DNA of 57,670 bases from Propionispora hippei DSM 15287 (GTDB lineage: Bacteria; Bacillota; Negativicutes; Propionisporales; Propionisporaceae): positions 1 to 57,670 of the forward strand of contig NZ_FQZD01000025.1 of the NCBI RefSeq assembly GCF_900141835.1. The letters are read 5' to 3'. The notes under the pieces are model-generated. The model saw only the letters and a program-made list of their open reading frames with translations. It had not been told where the DNA came from and did no database searches. The translations under genes and the position numbers were made by a program. Below, piece by piece: positions 15,687-26,049 of this stretch. The first letter of the stretch is position 1. Every line of letters starts with the position of its first letter.

Positions 15687-16745
15687 TCACTCACCGATTC
15701 CTAATCGTTCCCTCCGATAACTGCCATTAGTAATTCGCTGGCACCAATCTAAGTTGCTAAGATACCAGTCAACCGTTTTTACAATACCTGTTTCAAAAGT
15801 CTCTTGCGGAACCCAGCCAAGTTCCCGCTGTATTTTAGAAGCATCAATGGCATACCTCATATCATGACCGGGACGATCTTTCACAAAAGTAATCTGCTCC
15901 CGGTAAGATTTTTCGTCACTGCGCGGCTTCTTTTGATCTAAAATATCACATAAAGTATGAACAATGTCCAAATTGGTTTTTTCATTATGACCGCCAATAT
16001 TGTACTTTTCTCCGGGAACACCCTTTTCTAAAACGGTCAGCAATGCCCGGCAATGATCTTCCACATACAGCCAGTCACGTACATTCCGACCTGTCCCGTA
16101 AATGGGAAGAGGTTTTCCCTCCAAAGCATTTAGAATCATAAGAGGAATCAGCTTTTCCGGGAACTGGTATGGACCGTAGTTATTGGAGCAATTGGTAATG
16201 ATCGTAGGCAAGCCATAAGTATGATAATAGGCCCGGACCAAATGGTCGGAAGATGCTTTTGAGGCAGAATAAGGAGAATTAGGCGCATAAGGTGTTTCTT
16301 CAGTAAAGTAACCAGTTTCACCAAGAGTGCCATATACCTCATCTGTTGATATATGAAGAAACCGGAATTGATCTTTCTGTTCATCGCTTAGCCCTCGCCA
16401 GTATTTTCTAGCTACCTCTAAAAGAGAAAATGTTCCATTAATATTTGTTTTAATAAACTCACCTGGTCCGTCTATCGACCGATCTACATGGGATTCTGCC
16501 GCAAAATGAATAATTGCATTGGGGCGATACTGATCAAAAAACTTTTCAAGTGATATTAAATCACAAATATCACCTTGACTAAAAGTATACCCCAAATTAC
16601 TTTTAACACCTCTTAAAGAGTCTAAATTCCCTGCATAAGTCAATTTGTCAAGATTTATAACAACAGTATCACTTTCCGATAAGGCAAGATGAACAAAATT
16701 ACTACCTATAAAACCTGCTCCTCCAGTAACTAGAAGGTTGTTCAT
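15687..16745 (-). CDS. rfbB: dTDP-glucose 4,6-dehydratase
   Basis: Second step of dTDP-L-rhamnose synthesis, an NAD-dependent extended SDR enzyme of 352 residues. Motifs are [14 protein letters not shown] for NAD binding, [26 protein letters not shown] and [16 protein letters not shown] with the catalytic Tyr/Lys. The sequence [17 protein letters not shown] and [12 protein letters not shown] are typical of RfbB/RmlB. It is tightly coupled to rfbA and starts 14 bases after the GT2 gene at 16760 ends. Confidence 0.95.
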   Translation of the reverse strand: MNNLLVTGGAGFIGSNFVHLALSESDTVVINLDKLTYAGNLDSLRGVKSNLGYTFSQGDICDLISLEKFFDQYRPNAIIHFAAESHVDRSIDGPGEFIKTNINGTFSLLEVARKYWRGLSDEQKDQFRFLHISTDEVYGTLGETGYFTEETPYAPNSPYSASKASSDHLVRAYYHTYGLPTIITNCSNNYGPYQFPEKLIPLMILNALEGKPLPIYGTGRNVRDWLYVEDHCRALLTVLEKGVPGEKYNIGGHNEKTNLDIVHTLCDILDQKKPRSDEKSYREQITFVKDRPGHDMRYAIDASKIQRELGWVPQETFETGIVKTVDWYLSNLDWCQRITNGSYRRERLGIGE

Positions 16746-16759
16746 ATATTAACGCCTCC

Positions 16760-17680
16760 CTATGTATGGTTCCAATAACGGCTATGCATACTAAGAACCC
16801 TTTTCCATCTTAATGGAATCATTTTTTCACTCATGCCTAATCGATACCCTAAATATTTAAGACAAGTTCTAGTGAAAACAGACGGAATTAAATACCACTT
16901 ATCTCGACTTAGCAAAAATTTAATTTCTGACAAAACAAATCGGATTCCTTCTCCCTCTGCCTGGCCAAACCTTTCTCGAATCCAAGGTTCACACGAATGA
17001 AAAACTCCAATATCAAAATAACGTTTAAATTCTTGAGTAAAGGTATAATTATGGGAATGATAAACTTCCGCCTCAGCACAATAGGCTATTTTCCACCCTT
17101 GAAGAAGCATTTTCGCCGCTACATAGGTATCTTCACTCAATATAGTATGCTTTGGAAATCCGCCTACAGCTATTAAAGCCTCTCGGCGATAAGCGGCAAA
17201 AGAATTTGAAATAAATGCTGTTTTTATACCAAGCCTTGGCGCATCTGCCATAGATTTAACTGCACTCTGCGATAAATAGTTAAATAAACGGGCATGAGCA
17301 CCAATCAGACCGGAATTTTCATGCGGTAATTGACGGCCATAGGCAACACCGATAGCGGGATCATCAAAACATTTTATTAATTTTTCCAACGCCATCGGGT
17401 TTGCTAGAAGAGCATCTTGTGTAAGAAAAATTATTAGATCTGCCTCGGGATTTATTTCAACTCCATGTTGGCGAGTTCCACCATGATTAAATTTATCTCT
17501 TTGTATTAATTTTACTTGAAATCCTGCTTTAATTGCTTTTTGCATTGTGTGATCATCTGATTCTGAATCTAAAACTAAAATTTTATTATTATCCAAAGTT
17601 TGGCTTTTAACTGCCTTTATCCATTCATCCCACATATCACCAGGATTTAGTGTGGGAACTATTAAAATATATTTCCCCAT
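16760..17680 (-). CDS. GT2 family glycosyltransferase, rhamnosyltransferase-like
   Basis: A 306-residue cytoplasmic GT-A enzyme. IVPTLNPGDMWDEW opens the fold, VLDSESDDHTMQ and RDKFNHGGTRQHG form the nucleotide-binding part, LTQDALL is the DxD-like metal site and LSEDTYVAAKM contains the likely catalytic ED. The FNHGGTRN/QxG stretch is typical of the rhamnosyltransferase subgroup (RfbF/RgpB kind), and the next genes downstream make dTDP-rhamnose, so a rhamnosyl donor is likely. The acceptor is unknown. Confidence 0.85.
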   Translation of the reverse strand: MGKYILIVPTLNPGDMWDEWIKAVKSQTLDNNKILVLDSESDDHTMQKAIKAGFQVKLIQRDKFNHGGTRQHGVEINPEADLIIFLTQDALLANPMALEKLIKCFDDPAIGVAYGRQLPHENSGLIGAHARLFNYLSQSAVKSMADAPRLGIKTAFISNSFAAYRREALIAVGGFPKHTILSEDTYVAAKMLLQGWKIAYCAEAEVYHSHNYTFTQEFKRYFDIGVFHSCEPWIRERFGQAEGEGIRFVLSEIKFLLSRDKWYLIPSVFTRTCLKYLGYRLGMSEKMIPLRWKRVLSMHSRYWNHT

Positions 17681-17717
17681 TATTAACCTCTTTCAAAATC
17701 TTCCGCATGGACTACTT

Positions 17718-18647
17718 CTAATTATCCTTTTTTAACTTAATCGTAAATAATACTGCTTTTTGTAATTGAAAAACTACATAAGAAAAATTATCACCCAAAT
17801 TTAGAAAAAATAACTTTTCCAACAAAAGCTTCAAAAGTTTTAACATTGGTATATTTATTAATTGAAAAAGCAGAATGTATTTAAAAATTCTACTTTCTTC
17901 AAATTCCATAGGATGGAGCTTTGATAAAATAAAATAATTATCAATAGAAGTTACCATTCTTTCATAAACCTTTGATCTTTGTACTAAACCTAAATGTGTA
18001 ACTTGATTATCAATATGTATTATTTTAAATTGCCTATGAATTCTAATTGCCCATTCCACATCTTCATAACCATATCCCTTAAAATCACCAAATACTTCTT
18101 TTTCGAGAACACATCTGTTTACTGCTACATTAGAGGTAAGAACATATCGCCACGGAGCCGTATTACGTATTACCGCGGGCTTCACATCTGTCATATTACT
18201 TAAAAACAAGTAAAACTTATATTCACTTTTGGAGACTGGTATTTGTTTATAACTTAAGCCTCCACATACCACATCATATTTTCTATTTCTGCAAAAGTTT
18301 ATATACTTTTGCAGAAAAATATTACTATCCGGCAAGATATCACAATCTAAAAAAAGCAAATATAATCCATTAGATTCTTTGATTAATAAATTTCTAACAG
18401 CAGCTCTGCCTATGTTTGATAACAACTCTTTATATATTAATTTCAAATGTGGATATTTTTGAATAAAAAAATCCACATTTTTTCTATTTATTTTTTTTAG
18501 GTTTAAATCGCTAGACATATCATCCAAAATAACAATTTCTACATTATCTAACTTATTACTTATAATTTCTTTTATGAGCTTATCTAACAAATCAGATATA
18601 TTCCAATTAAAAACTGGAATTAATACCGATAAAACTATTTCATTCAT
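17718..18647 (-). CDS. GT2 family glycosyltransferase
   Basis: A 309-residue GT-A enzyme: SVLIPVFNWN at the start, IVILDDMSSD, NIGRAAVRNLL, the DxD site LFLDCDILPDS and GYGYEDVEWAIRIH with the catalytic ED. The C-terminal 60 residues are hydrophobic and basic and probably sit on the membrane. The composition is much richer in Lys, Asn and Ile than the rfb genes, and this gene marks the right-to-left end of an AT-rich block. Donor and acceptor unknown. Confidence 0.85.
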   Translation of the reverse strand: MNEIVLSVLIPVFNWNISDLLDKLIKEIISNKLDNVEIVILDDMSSDLNLKKINRKNVDFFIQKYPHLKLIYKELLSNIGRAAVRNLLIKESNGLYLLFLDCDILPDSNIFLQKYINFCRNRKYDVVCGGLSYKQIPVSKSEYKFYLFLSNMTDVKPAVIRNTAPWRYVLTSNVAVNRCVLEKEVFGDFKGYGYEDVEWAIRIHRQFKIIHIDNQVTHLGLVQRSKVYERMVTSIDNYFILSKLHPMEFEESRIFKYILLFQLINIPMLKLLKLLLEKLFFLNLGDNFSYVVFQLQKAVLFTIKLKKDN

Positions 18648-18702
18648 TATAAAATCCCTTCAAAAAAATCATAATAATTACAAAATATAACAATTAATAT
18701 AG

Positions 18703-19869
18703 CTAAATAAATCCCAATTGCTTAATTATTTTTTCAACTCGTTCTTCCCACCTATGCTGTTGAACATAATTTATTAACGATACTTCGTGTTCTTCTTTAG
18801 AACTAAACGCATACTTGTTAATCTTTGCTATAAATTCTTGAGAATTTTTAGCAAGACAAGCCGGAGTATTTAAATATGTCAGTTCATCCCAAGACACCGA
18901 TACTACAGGTAACCCACAAGCCATATATTCATATAACTTTAATGGATTAATGCTATTCACCAAGTCCCCGTGCCCCTGAACATCAAAGGGGATAATTCCC
19001 ACATTGGCATGATGTAAATAGGCAGGTATCTCCTGATAAGATCGTTTACCTAAAATATGTATGTTTGAAGCAGACACTATCCTTTCTCTCGCCATTTTAT
19101 CTGGACCAATCAATACAAAAGAAACATTAGGCAAACCTTTCGCTGCCTCATTAAATAAATTATAATCAAACCATCGATCTATCGCTCCCACATAGACTGC
19201 AATCGGAGATTTGATATTTTTGTATTCTAAAGGCTGTTGGTACGGTCCCTTTCTAAAATGTTCAAAATTAACTCCATTAGGCATATAAATAGTGTGTTTA
19301 GGCTTCATATCCTGTACATATTCTTGTAAATTATTGGCCGTATAAAGTACGCTATCTACGCTTGAAGCTAGTTCTTGTTCCATCCTTTTCATCGTAGCTG
19401 TACACTTACTAAATCCGGAGAGCTTATCTGCTATTCTAAAAACAGATTTTTTATAATTAAGATATTTTAATAAAAAAGAAAAATTCACTGTATCAAAATA
19501 AACTAGATCAACCTTTTTAAACTCGGCATGCTCAATTCTTTCTAGAAGATTAGGTATAGTAGCCCTGAACCAGTTCCGATGAATCCATTCACTTTTTAGT
19601 ATGGGCTTATTATGTGGTGTGAACAAAGCCCCTGGTATATAGGTCCACAAATGCTCATCCAAATCTGTTATCCCTCCAGAACGATATATAATATATCGTT
19701 CTTTAAGCTCATTAGATATCCCTGATAATATATGCAACGGTGATATAGGATCAGATACAAAAGCAACCTCCCACCCTTGTTTCACAAAACTACGAGCAAT
19801 ATGATGACTTCCTACTTGAAACGGAGATCCCCAGTAATTTCCACAAGCCATTAACATTTTTTTTGCCAT
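18703..19869 (-). CDS. GT-B glycosyltransferase, GumK (GT70)-like N-terminus
   Basis: A 388-residue GT-B fold transferase. The N-terminal PFQVGSHHIARSFVKQGWEV and SDPISPLHIL recall GumK-type (GT70) glucuronosyltransferases, which use a GSHH loop. The C-terminal half has VYVGAIDRWFDYNLF, FVLIGPD, HILGKRSYQEIPAYL and NPLKLYEYMACGLPVVSV, the usual donor-binding block with the conserved Glu. A uronic-acid donor would fit the dehydrogenase at 32.5 kb, but this is inference. It lies 15 bases after the heparinase-like gene. Confidence 0.8.
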   Translation of the reverse strand: MAKKMLMACGNYWGSPFQVGSHHIARSFVKQGWEVAFVSDPISPLHILSGISNELKERYIIYRSGGITDLDEHLWTYIPGALFTPHNKPILKSEWIHRNWFRATIPNLLERIEHAEFKKVDLVYFDTVNFSFLLKYLNYKKSVFRIADKLSGFSKCTATMKRMEQELASSVDSVLYTANNLQEYVQDMKPKHTIYMPNGVNFEHFRKGPYQQPLEYKNIKSPIAVYVGAIDRWFDYNLFNEAAKGLPNVSFVLIGPDKMARERIVSASNIHILGKRSYQEIPAYLHHANVGIIPFDVQGHGDLVNSINPLKLYEYMACGLPVVSVSWDELTYLNTPACLAKNSQEFIAKINKYAFSSKEEHEVSLINYVQQHRWEERVEKIIKQLGFI

Positions 19870-19883
19870 TAGTCGCTACCTCT

Positions 19884-22130
19884 TCATGATAACTTTTCAG
19901 TTAAGTTGTTGCACTCCCTATATAACTTTCCATAACCATTTGAATACAGATTTGTATGTTTAATACTACTTATCCCTACCCCATAATCAAAGACGGTAAT
20001 AAAACGAGTAGAAATTTCAACAATCCGGTAGACCTTATCACCAAAACCTGAATGCGTTCCAACAAAGCCCGATCGATCAAAAAGTAGAACTTCATAATCG
20101 GCTATCCGATCCAATTGAAATAATCCCCAGATACCCGGTCTCCAGCCATTTTGCTCCATTCCTGGTATCTGTGGCGTAAAATGAGAATTTGTTGAGCGAA
20201 AGACATTACGTTTCTCAAGTAATGGCGTGTAAACATAAGTACCGGGATCACGAATAACATCCTTACCATTCATATACAACTCAATACTCAACTGATCATT
20301 ATGAGCATGTCCCCCGTTCCTGCACTGTCCAACGCTTCCACAACGTATCGCCAAATATAAATGTTGGGATTTATATATATATAAGCCAAAATTCGGATAA
20401 CTAAATACTTGTAAATGATCGACTATATTTCTATCTTGTTGGTCAGCAAATATTGACACTTTAGGCTGCCCATAGACACTCTGCAAATGGCATTTCCACT
20501 GGTTCAAATCTCTTTCAGAAACAATATAACGGTTATATGCAACAGCATGTGTCAAATTTTTTTTCAAATGATAAGACCGTATGACCTTTCCAACCAGTAA
20601 ACTTTCTACCAAAGCCTTTTCTAAATTATCTCTTCTAACCTTTTGAATGAAATCCTCACGCTTAAATAATACTCCCCCCACCGCTAAAATATGTTGATGG
20701 TCTAAGATGTTTTCATCATAGTATAGTGCATTCTCAGGTAAATCCTCATATCCGTCCAGATTACTATACTTTAAGACAGCCTCCTTAACTGTCATTTCAT
20801 TATAAGAAGGCCATAGTTTAAAAAAACGACCACTATCATTATCACCAATCTGAGGGATTTCGCCATTTGGCTTGGTAATATGTAAAGTAAACTCACACGC
20901 TCTTTCTAATCGTTCCCAAAACCAATCAGGAAACAGTTTCTCCTGGTTGATATTATATAATTGTTCTGAAACTTCCTTGAGTTTCGGCTTTACATGATGC
21001 TCAGTCACATTATAGCTAATAAGAGCCATTTTCTTTTCTTTCGGCAAATTTAAACAGAGGATCGCACAATATAATATAATTTCTGTTGACAATCGGTGAT
21101 AACTCGTTGAAGCTTCAAAGTTGCTGCCATCAGGATGAAATTCATGCTCCACCTCACTAATTAATTCCTGAATAGCGAAAGCTAACCAACAGTCTATTTC
21201 TTTATCAGATTCCAAATGTACCGCCACATATAATAGTCCGGCTATATCTGAAAGATAATGATTCGAGCGTAAGTGAGGAGTATATTCTAAATTATTAATG
21301 ATATGATTACCATGATCATAGACAGCACATGCAAATATTTGTTGAAATTCACTATCAAACTTTGCGCCTGCTGCTTTAAATAAGTCATAGGCCATTAACC
21401 AATTAGCAACTCTTATTCCAACATCCATTGTACACCGCCAATTGACACCAAAACGGGGCGGATTATTGGCGATAAAATCTAGAATTTGATTCCGGTACTG
21501 AGAAAAATACTTTTTTCTCTCCCCCGTGTCAGCAACCATGTATGCATATGCCAACACCACCAAGTGCTGCATTCTAGATAATTCCCATGGCACTTTAATA
21601 TCTATACCCGGTTTATGACCATAATTGATATTCACATACCAGCTTTTTTCAGACCAACGATAACCAGATTTAAAATCTAATTGCCAATCTATAGGCTTAT
21701 AATTAACATCAATTAGTGATGCTATTTTTTGTGATTGTTTTAAGTTGGCGCGATTAATTCTACTTCTCAAGTTCTCTTTATAACCCAACTCACTATCAGT
21801 ATAACAATAGCCTTCTAAACCTCTTGCCTTCACACCATAATATATTGAACTCCAACCGGAACCAAGTAAATCAAAATGATGTTTGTTATAATAATAGGTA
21901 TAGCCCAAAATCAGTTCTTTATGAGTTTTTAATTCATTAAACTGCATTAAAGAAAAATTAAATTTAATTGCATTAATGTTATTATCTTTTTTCATATACG
22001 TTGAGAGTAATTGATCTCTAAAAAAAAGTTTCTTTTCCTTAATATTTCGCCAAAATAATTTTATAGCTTTTAATAATACTATTTGAAAGGGCAATTTTCG
22101 TGCTTTATGAATATAATAAAAAAACTTCAT
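19884..22130 (-). CDS. Heparinase II/III family protein
   Basis: A 748-residue polysaccharide-lyase-like protein. The middle (about 180-420) is the alpha/alpha toroid of alginate-lyase/heparinase proteins (RNQILDFIANNPPRFGVNW, LRSNHYLSDIAGLLYVA, DGSNFEASTSYHRLS). The C-terminal part (about 500-740) is the heparinase II/III beta-sandwich, with CRNGGHAHNDQLSIELY and DVIRDPGTYVYTP. No signal peptide is visible, so it may act in the cytoplasm on precursors or lipid-linked units. Family members within polysaccharide gene clusters are often found beside a two-domain dehydrogenase, as here. It could cleave, or epimerise at C5, a uronate residue. The stop of the GT4 gene abuts its ATG. Confidence 0.85.
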   Translation of the reverse strand: MKFFYYIHKARKLPFQIVLLKAIKLFWRNIKEKKLFFRDQLLSTYMKKDNNINAIKFNFSLMQFNELKTHKELILGYTYYYNKHHFDLLGSGWSSIYYGVKARGLEGYCYTDSELGYKENLRSRINRANLKQSQKIASLIDVNYKPIDWQLDFKSGYRWSEKSWYVNINYGHKPGIDIKVPWELSRMQHLVVLAYAYMVADTGERKKYFSQYRNQILDFIANNPPRFGVNWRCTMDVGIRVANWLMAYDLFKAAGAKFDSEFQQIFACAVYDHGNHIINNLEYTPHLRSNHYLSDIAGLLYVAVHLESDKEIDCWLAFAIQELISEVEHEFHPDGSNFEASTSYHRLSTEIILYCAILCLNLPKEKKMALISYNVTEHHVKPKLKEVSEQLYNINQEKLFPDWFWERLERACEFTLHITKPNGEIPQIGDNDSGRFFKLWPSYNEMTVKEAVLKYSNLDGYEDLPENALYYDENILDHQHILAVGGVLFKREDFIQKVRRDNLEKALVESLLVGKVIRSYHLKKNLTHAVAYNRYIVSERDLNQWKCHLQSVYGQPKVSIFADQQDRNIVDHLQVFSYPNFGLYIYKSQHLYLAIRCGSVGQCRNGGHAHNDQLSIELYMNGKDVIRDPGTYVYTPLLEKRNVFRSTNSHFTPQIPGMEQNGWRPGIWGLFQLDRIADYEVLLFDRSGFVGTHSGFGDKVYRIVEISTRFITVFDYGVGISSIKHTNLYSNGYGKLYRECNNLTEKLS

Positions 22131-23378
22131 TTAATTCACCTTATATAAAGTTTTGCTATTATGATTATACTTCAACTCATTTAAAATACGTAAAACATGT
22201 TGATCCCAAGTGTAATAATTCGAAACAAATGCCCTAGCTTTATGTCCCATTTTATTACGTAATAATTCGTCCGCAGCTAGAACCTTAATGCCTTCGGCAA
22301 TCTCAACAATATTTCCTGGCTCAATTAAATATCCAGTTTCATTATGACATAAAATTTTTCCTATCTGTTCCAAGTTTGACGCTACAATTCCTTTTTCCAT
22401 AGCCATATATTCAAATAATTTGGTTGGACTACCAAAAAATTTCGTTCCATCGGCATTTTGTATATGTGGGGACACCAAAATATCACATGCATCCAGGTAA
22501 TTGACTGCTTCCTGCTGAGGAACTAAACCGGTAAAGATTACTTTGTCTATAAGATTATCTTTAGCTATAATTTTTTTTGTTTCACCTAATAAAACCCCAT
22601 CACCAATCAAAAGAAATTTAACTTTGTCTAGCAAATTCTGATTATGTTTATAGAAATAACTTATAGCGCGAGCTAACTCCAAAACACCATGCCACTGTCC
22701 AAAAGTTCCTATAAAACCAACTACAATATGACAATCTAAACCATATTGTAGTCTAATTTTCCCTCCTTGCTTATTAGAAGAGAATTGTTTTATATCAACA
22801 CCATTAGGATTAACCAGAATTTTATTAGAGTCAACGCCTGCTAGAATCAAATCTTCTTTTAATACTTCAGATACCACAACTATAATATCTGCATATTTTA
22901 GATTATAATGTTCAACAAACTTAACAAGCGGTAATTGTATGATTTTTTTGTACAAAAATTTCACAGTATTAACCAAAAACGATTTCGATTTTACATTCCA
23001 ATTTTTTATTTTCCAGACATCAGACGAATTAAATTCTAAAACAAATGGGATTTGAAATTTCTTTGCCAAATATGCGCCTGCAAAAGAACCGCCTGAATAT
23101 CGCTGATAAATAAAATCACTTTTTAGGCTCTTTCGCAGCTTTATAATAAGCTGACAACTGTATAATAATTCTCTGATATAAAAAGGAATGAGATACATAA
23201 TGCAGTGACTAGGTTTAATAATATTAATTACATCCTTTACTCCTGTCAGTTGATCATTAGAAATTACATCTAATTTGATATATTTACGAAATGAATTTAT
23301 AACTCCTGCCGTATGCCCAACAGATCCTCCTGCCGATAAATTAAACCAAAATACCGTTCTCAGGTATAATCCTCTCAT
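22131..23378 (-). CDS. GT4 family glycosyltransferase
   Basis: A 415-residue GT-B enzyme. The N-terminal part has NLSAGGSVGHTAGVINSF, the acceptor-side glycine loop. The C-terminal half has VGFIGTFGQWHGVLELA, LLIGDG, IFTGLVPQQEAVNYL, and the donor-binding SPTKLFEYMAMEKGIVASN with the EX7E-type glutamates. Retaining sugar transfer on the cytoplasmic face is expected; donor unknown. Very AT-rich. Its stop codon is immediately followed by the heparinase gene start, and it starts 2 bases after the deacetylase gene ends. Confidence 0.88.
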   Translation of the reverse strand: MRGLYLRTVFWFNLSAGGSVGHTAGVINSFRKYIKLDVISNDQLTGVKDVINIIKPSHCIMYLIPFYIRELLYSCQLIIKLRKSLKSDFIYQRYSGGSFAGAYLAKKFQIPFVLEFNSSDVWKIKNWNVKSKSFLVNTVKFLYKKIIQLPLVKFVEHYNLKYADIIVVVSEVLKEDLILAGVDSNKILVNPNGVDIKQFSSNKQGGKIRLQYGLDCHIVVGFIGTFGQWHGVLELARAISYFYKHNQNLLDKVKFLLIGDGVLLGETKKIIAKDNLIDKVIFTGLVPQQEAVNYLDACDILVSPHIQNADGTKFFGSPTKLFEYMAMEKGIVASNLEQIGKILCHNETGYLIEPGNIVEIAEGIKVLAADELLRNKMGHKARAFVSNYYTWDQHVLRILNELKYNHNSKTLYKVN

Positions 23379-23380
23379 CT

Positions 23381-24346
23381 TTATACATTCCCTTTTTTAT
23401 TAATTATCTTATCAAGTTTACGCTGCAATACCGAACTCCACTTGCCTTTTTGTGTAATATTAACTAAAAAGTCATCATATTGTTCATCAAAATTAAGATC
23501 TGAAAAACAACAGAAAACACAATCCTTATTTTGTTTAAGTCCTTGCAAAACCTTGTGATATTGCTCAATTAAATTCTTATTAACGGTAATTTCACCATAT
23601 TTCGCCGTTCGAAAATTATACGGCAAATTTAAAAAATTAAAGCTATGTAAAAAAAGTATGATTATTGAATCCATTGGCATTTTAGCTATTACTGAAAGTA
23701 TTTCCTGAGCATTAGAACCATACCGAAAGTCTAATTTCTGATAACAGCTTTTCTTTATCCCAGGCCAGTATATTACATCACGTTGATAGACGGTTATTGG
23801 GATTTCCAATATGCCATTAACCTGGAATGGAGCATTGTAAAGAACTGCTTTGTATAGACAAACCTCATTTCCATGCAAAAAAGACGTATCCATAACAATA
23901 CCTTCATCTTTCAATACCTGGAATGTATCATAATTTATCCCATAACCGCCTGCCCGATGCACACTAACTTCATACCCTGTCCACTCATATATTTTTTTCT
24001 TTCCAAATGCAATAATTTTTTGTTGTTCTTTTTCATTATATTGATGCAAATATCTACGTCTACGATCAAATTTACTTGAAGGATGGGTATGTAGCTCTAT
24101 TTTATGTCCGTTTTCCATAATTGAATTGCATAATATAGCAAATTTTTTATCTCCAGCAAACTCACATGGATAAGCATCAACAAAATGGGTAACAATTGCC
24201 TTATATTCATTTGCAATTTCGTTAATAAGTGTATAGCCGACTGTTTTATCAAAAACTTTGCCTTCAATAAATATTTCAAAAGCATTATTTATATCTTTTG
24301 ATAATTCTCCCAATTCTGTATCACAAGTTATTAATATTTTTTTCAT
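23381..24346 (-). CDS. Polysaccharide deacetylase-like (NodB) protein
   Basis: A 321-residue protein with a NodB-type fold. ILITCDTELGEL supplies the metal-binding Asp. KIELHTHPSSKFD is the HxxxH-like motif, SVHRAGGYGINYDTF is the motif 3 region, and FLHSFNF near the end contains the late catalytic His. The family removes N-acetyl groups from amino sugars with a metal ion. No signal peptide is seen, so it probably works on a cytoplasmic or lipid-linked precursor. The gene is tightly packed between a methyltransferase and a GT4 gene. Confidence 0.8.
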   Translation of the reverse strand: MKKILITCDTELGELSKDINNAFEIFIEGKVFDKTVGYTLINEIANEYKAIVTHFVDAYPCEFAGDKKFAILCNSIMENGHKIELHTHPSSKFDRRRRYLHQYNEKEQQKIIAFGKKKIYEWTGYEVSVHRAGGYGINYDTFQVLKDEGIVMDTSFLHGNEVCLYKAVLYNAPFQVNGILEIPITVYQRDVIYWPGIKKSCYQKLDFRYGSNAQEILSVIAKMPMDSIIILFLHSFNFLNLPYNFRTAKYGEITVNKNLIEQYHKVLQGLKQNKDCVFCCFSDLNFDEQYDDFLVNITQKGKWSSVLQRKLDKIINKKGNV

Positions 24347-25081
24347 TTACATCTTTTTTCTAACAATAGCAAGTATTTCTCTATGCTCAAACCATACATC
24401 ATAAGCACCTTCTCCTAATATTCTTAAAAAGAACTTTACTATCTTCACTAAAAGTGGTCGAATAAATCCAAAAGCAATTTTCTGTTTTAGTGTACTAATA
24501 AAAATATATGAGGCCGGTACTACTTCCACATCACGGCTATCAAAATATAGTCTATAAATATCAGCTAGACTTTCCCGAGTATAACCTATCTCGTGTGTAA
24601 AATCCATGTACCGTTCATGATTGCTAAAAATCCAGTCCATGTTAGGGACTTGCACTAGTGCAACTCCTCCTGGTTGGAGTGCATCATATACCCTCTTAAC
24701 AAACTCTTCCTGCTTATCTTTAGGGATATGTTCCATGACATCCTTTGAAATAATCACATCATATTTTCTATGACCATCTAAATAATCAAACACATTTGTA
24801 CTCTCAGCACAAAACCCCATATCTTTAGCCATTTTTATATCTTCTAAAGATAAATCAATTCCTTTTACATTAGTAAAGCCATATTTCCGCAAAGCGGAGA
24901 GCATATATCCACGATTGCACCCAATCTCCAAGATCCCTCCCTCCCTTTTGTGGGAAATATGCGGGAGATAGTGGGTTTTAAATAGATCCTCAATAAAATT
25001 ATTCTGTTGATCCTTATTTTCATATAAAAAATCACTTCGTATTGTTTTATATGATTTAAAGATTTTATCTTGTGTCTTCAT
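24347..25081 (-). CDS. SAM-dependent methyltransferase, class I
   Basis: A 244-residue protein of the Methyltransf_23/UbiG type. GGILEIGCNRGYML is motif I for S-adenosylmethionine, KGIDLSLEDIKMA the acidic motif, and DVIISKDVMEHIP motif III/IV. The C-terminus has a hydrophobic basic helix, perhaps for membrane contact. It probably methylates a sugar or a lipid-linked glycan. ATG 25079-25081 overlaps the FemAB stop as ATGA and follows TGGAGG, so translation is coupled. Confidence 0.85.
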   Translation of the reverse strand: MKTQDKIFKSYKTIRSDFLYENKDQQNNFIEDLFKTHYLPHISHKREGGILEIGCNRGYMLSALRKYGFTNVKGIDLSLEDIKMAKDMGFCAESTNVFDYLDGHRKYDVIISKDVMEHIPKDKQEEFVKRVYDALQPGGVALVQVPNMDWIFSNHERYMDFTHEIGYTRESLADIYRLYFDSRDVEVVPASYIFISTLKQKIAFGFIRPLLVKIVKFFLRILGEGAYDVWFEHREILAIVRKKM

Positions 25082-26049
25082 TGAATACGCCTCCACCAAT
25101 TAAACAATGAGTTTTTCATACTATTTAGTATTAGCTGCCCCCCAAAAAAGCTATGACTCGTACCACCAAAACGTGTTTTGAACAAACTAATACCTCTTTC
25201 CTTGCTGCCAGTTGCAGCATCAAGTGCGATACCGCCAAAATCATAATATAGTATATTTTCACTTTTAAATTTTTTTATTATTTCCCAGTGCAATAGATTT
25301 GCAGCCCCTGTTATTGGTTTACTTTTTGAAGCTCCATGCCAATAAACTGCTTTCCTTTGAGACACTAGCATAAAAGCAGCCGCTTGAATACATTCTTGAT
25401 GCACTGCAAAAAATATACGACAATTGCCCGTAGCCATTAATGCCTTATAATGATTTATCAATTCTTGTTTAGCTACACCAGAAATATTAGAACGAGCATA
25501 AGTTTCTTGGGACAAATCAAAATATGTGCTTATGGCTTCCCAAGATGTGTCTTCTAATATCTGTACCCCTTCCTTTATAGCTTTTCGTATAACATTTCTA
25601 TGTTTAGAATGAATACCATCAAATAGCTCTTCTTCACTTTTACTTAAATCTATAATATTACTGCCATACTCATGAATTGGATAGAAACCTAGATCCCACA
25701 ATATCTTTCGATCAGGAAATCTTGATAGAGTAATAGAGTAAAATTCAAATTTAAATGGTTTAAACCTTTTTATTATTTCTCTCACTGCAAGGTCTATATA
25801 TTCCGGATTGCAGTTTGTTGGTTCAGCATTAGCCTGTATATAACCAAAGTATTTATATCCTCGAAAAAAAACAAGCCACCTAAATACAACTACATTATCC
25901 TTTATTATTTCTATAAAAATGGGCGTCATTTTAACAGATTCAGCACATGCAGCCTCATACAATTGGGCAGGATTGCCGTTTTTTTGTAAAACATCGTGAT
26001 TCCAAATAGAACGATCTACTTCCATACTTGATTTTAAAAAACAATTCAC
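25078..26049 (-). CDS. FemAB/GNAT-like acyl- or aminoacyltransferase
   Basis: A 323-residue protein with two GNAT-like halves as in the FemAB family (BioF2-type acetyltransferase domain). Recognisable parts are FRGYKYFGYIQANAEPTN, LWDLGFYPIHEYGSNIIDL, SKHRNVIRKAIKEGVQI, and late YWHGASKSKPITGAANLLHWEIIKKF followed by YYDFGGIAL. FemX-type enzymes add amino acids to lipid II; relatives in polysaccharide loci probably add an acyl or aminoacyl group to an amino sugar. GTG start (26047-26049) overlaps the aminotransferase stop. Confidence 0.8.
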   Translation of the reverse strand: MNCFLKSSMEVDRSIWNHDVLQKNGNPAQLYEAACAESVKMTPIFIEIIKDNVVVFRWLVFFRGYKYFGYIQANAEPTNCNPEYIDLAVREIIKRFKPFKFEFYSITLSRFPDRKILWDLGFYPIHEYGSNIIDLSKSEEELFDGIHSKHRNVIRKAIKEGVQILEDTSWEAISTYFDLSQETYARSNISGVAKQELINHYKALMATGNCRIFFAVHQECIQAAAFMLVSQRKAVYWHGASKSKPITGAANLLHWEIIKKFKSENILYYDFGGIALDAATGSKERGISLFKTRFGGTSHSFFGGQLILNSMKNSLFNWWRRIQ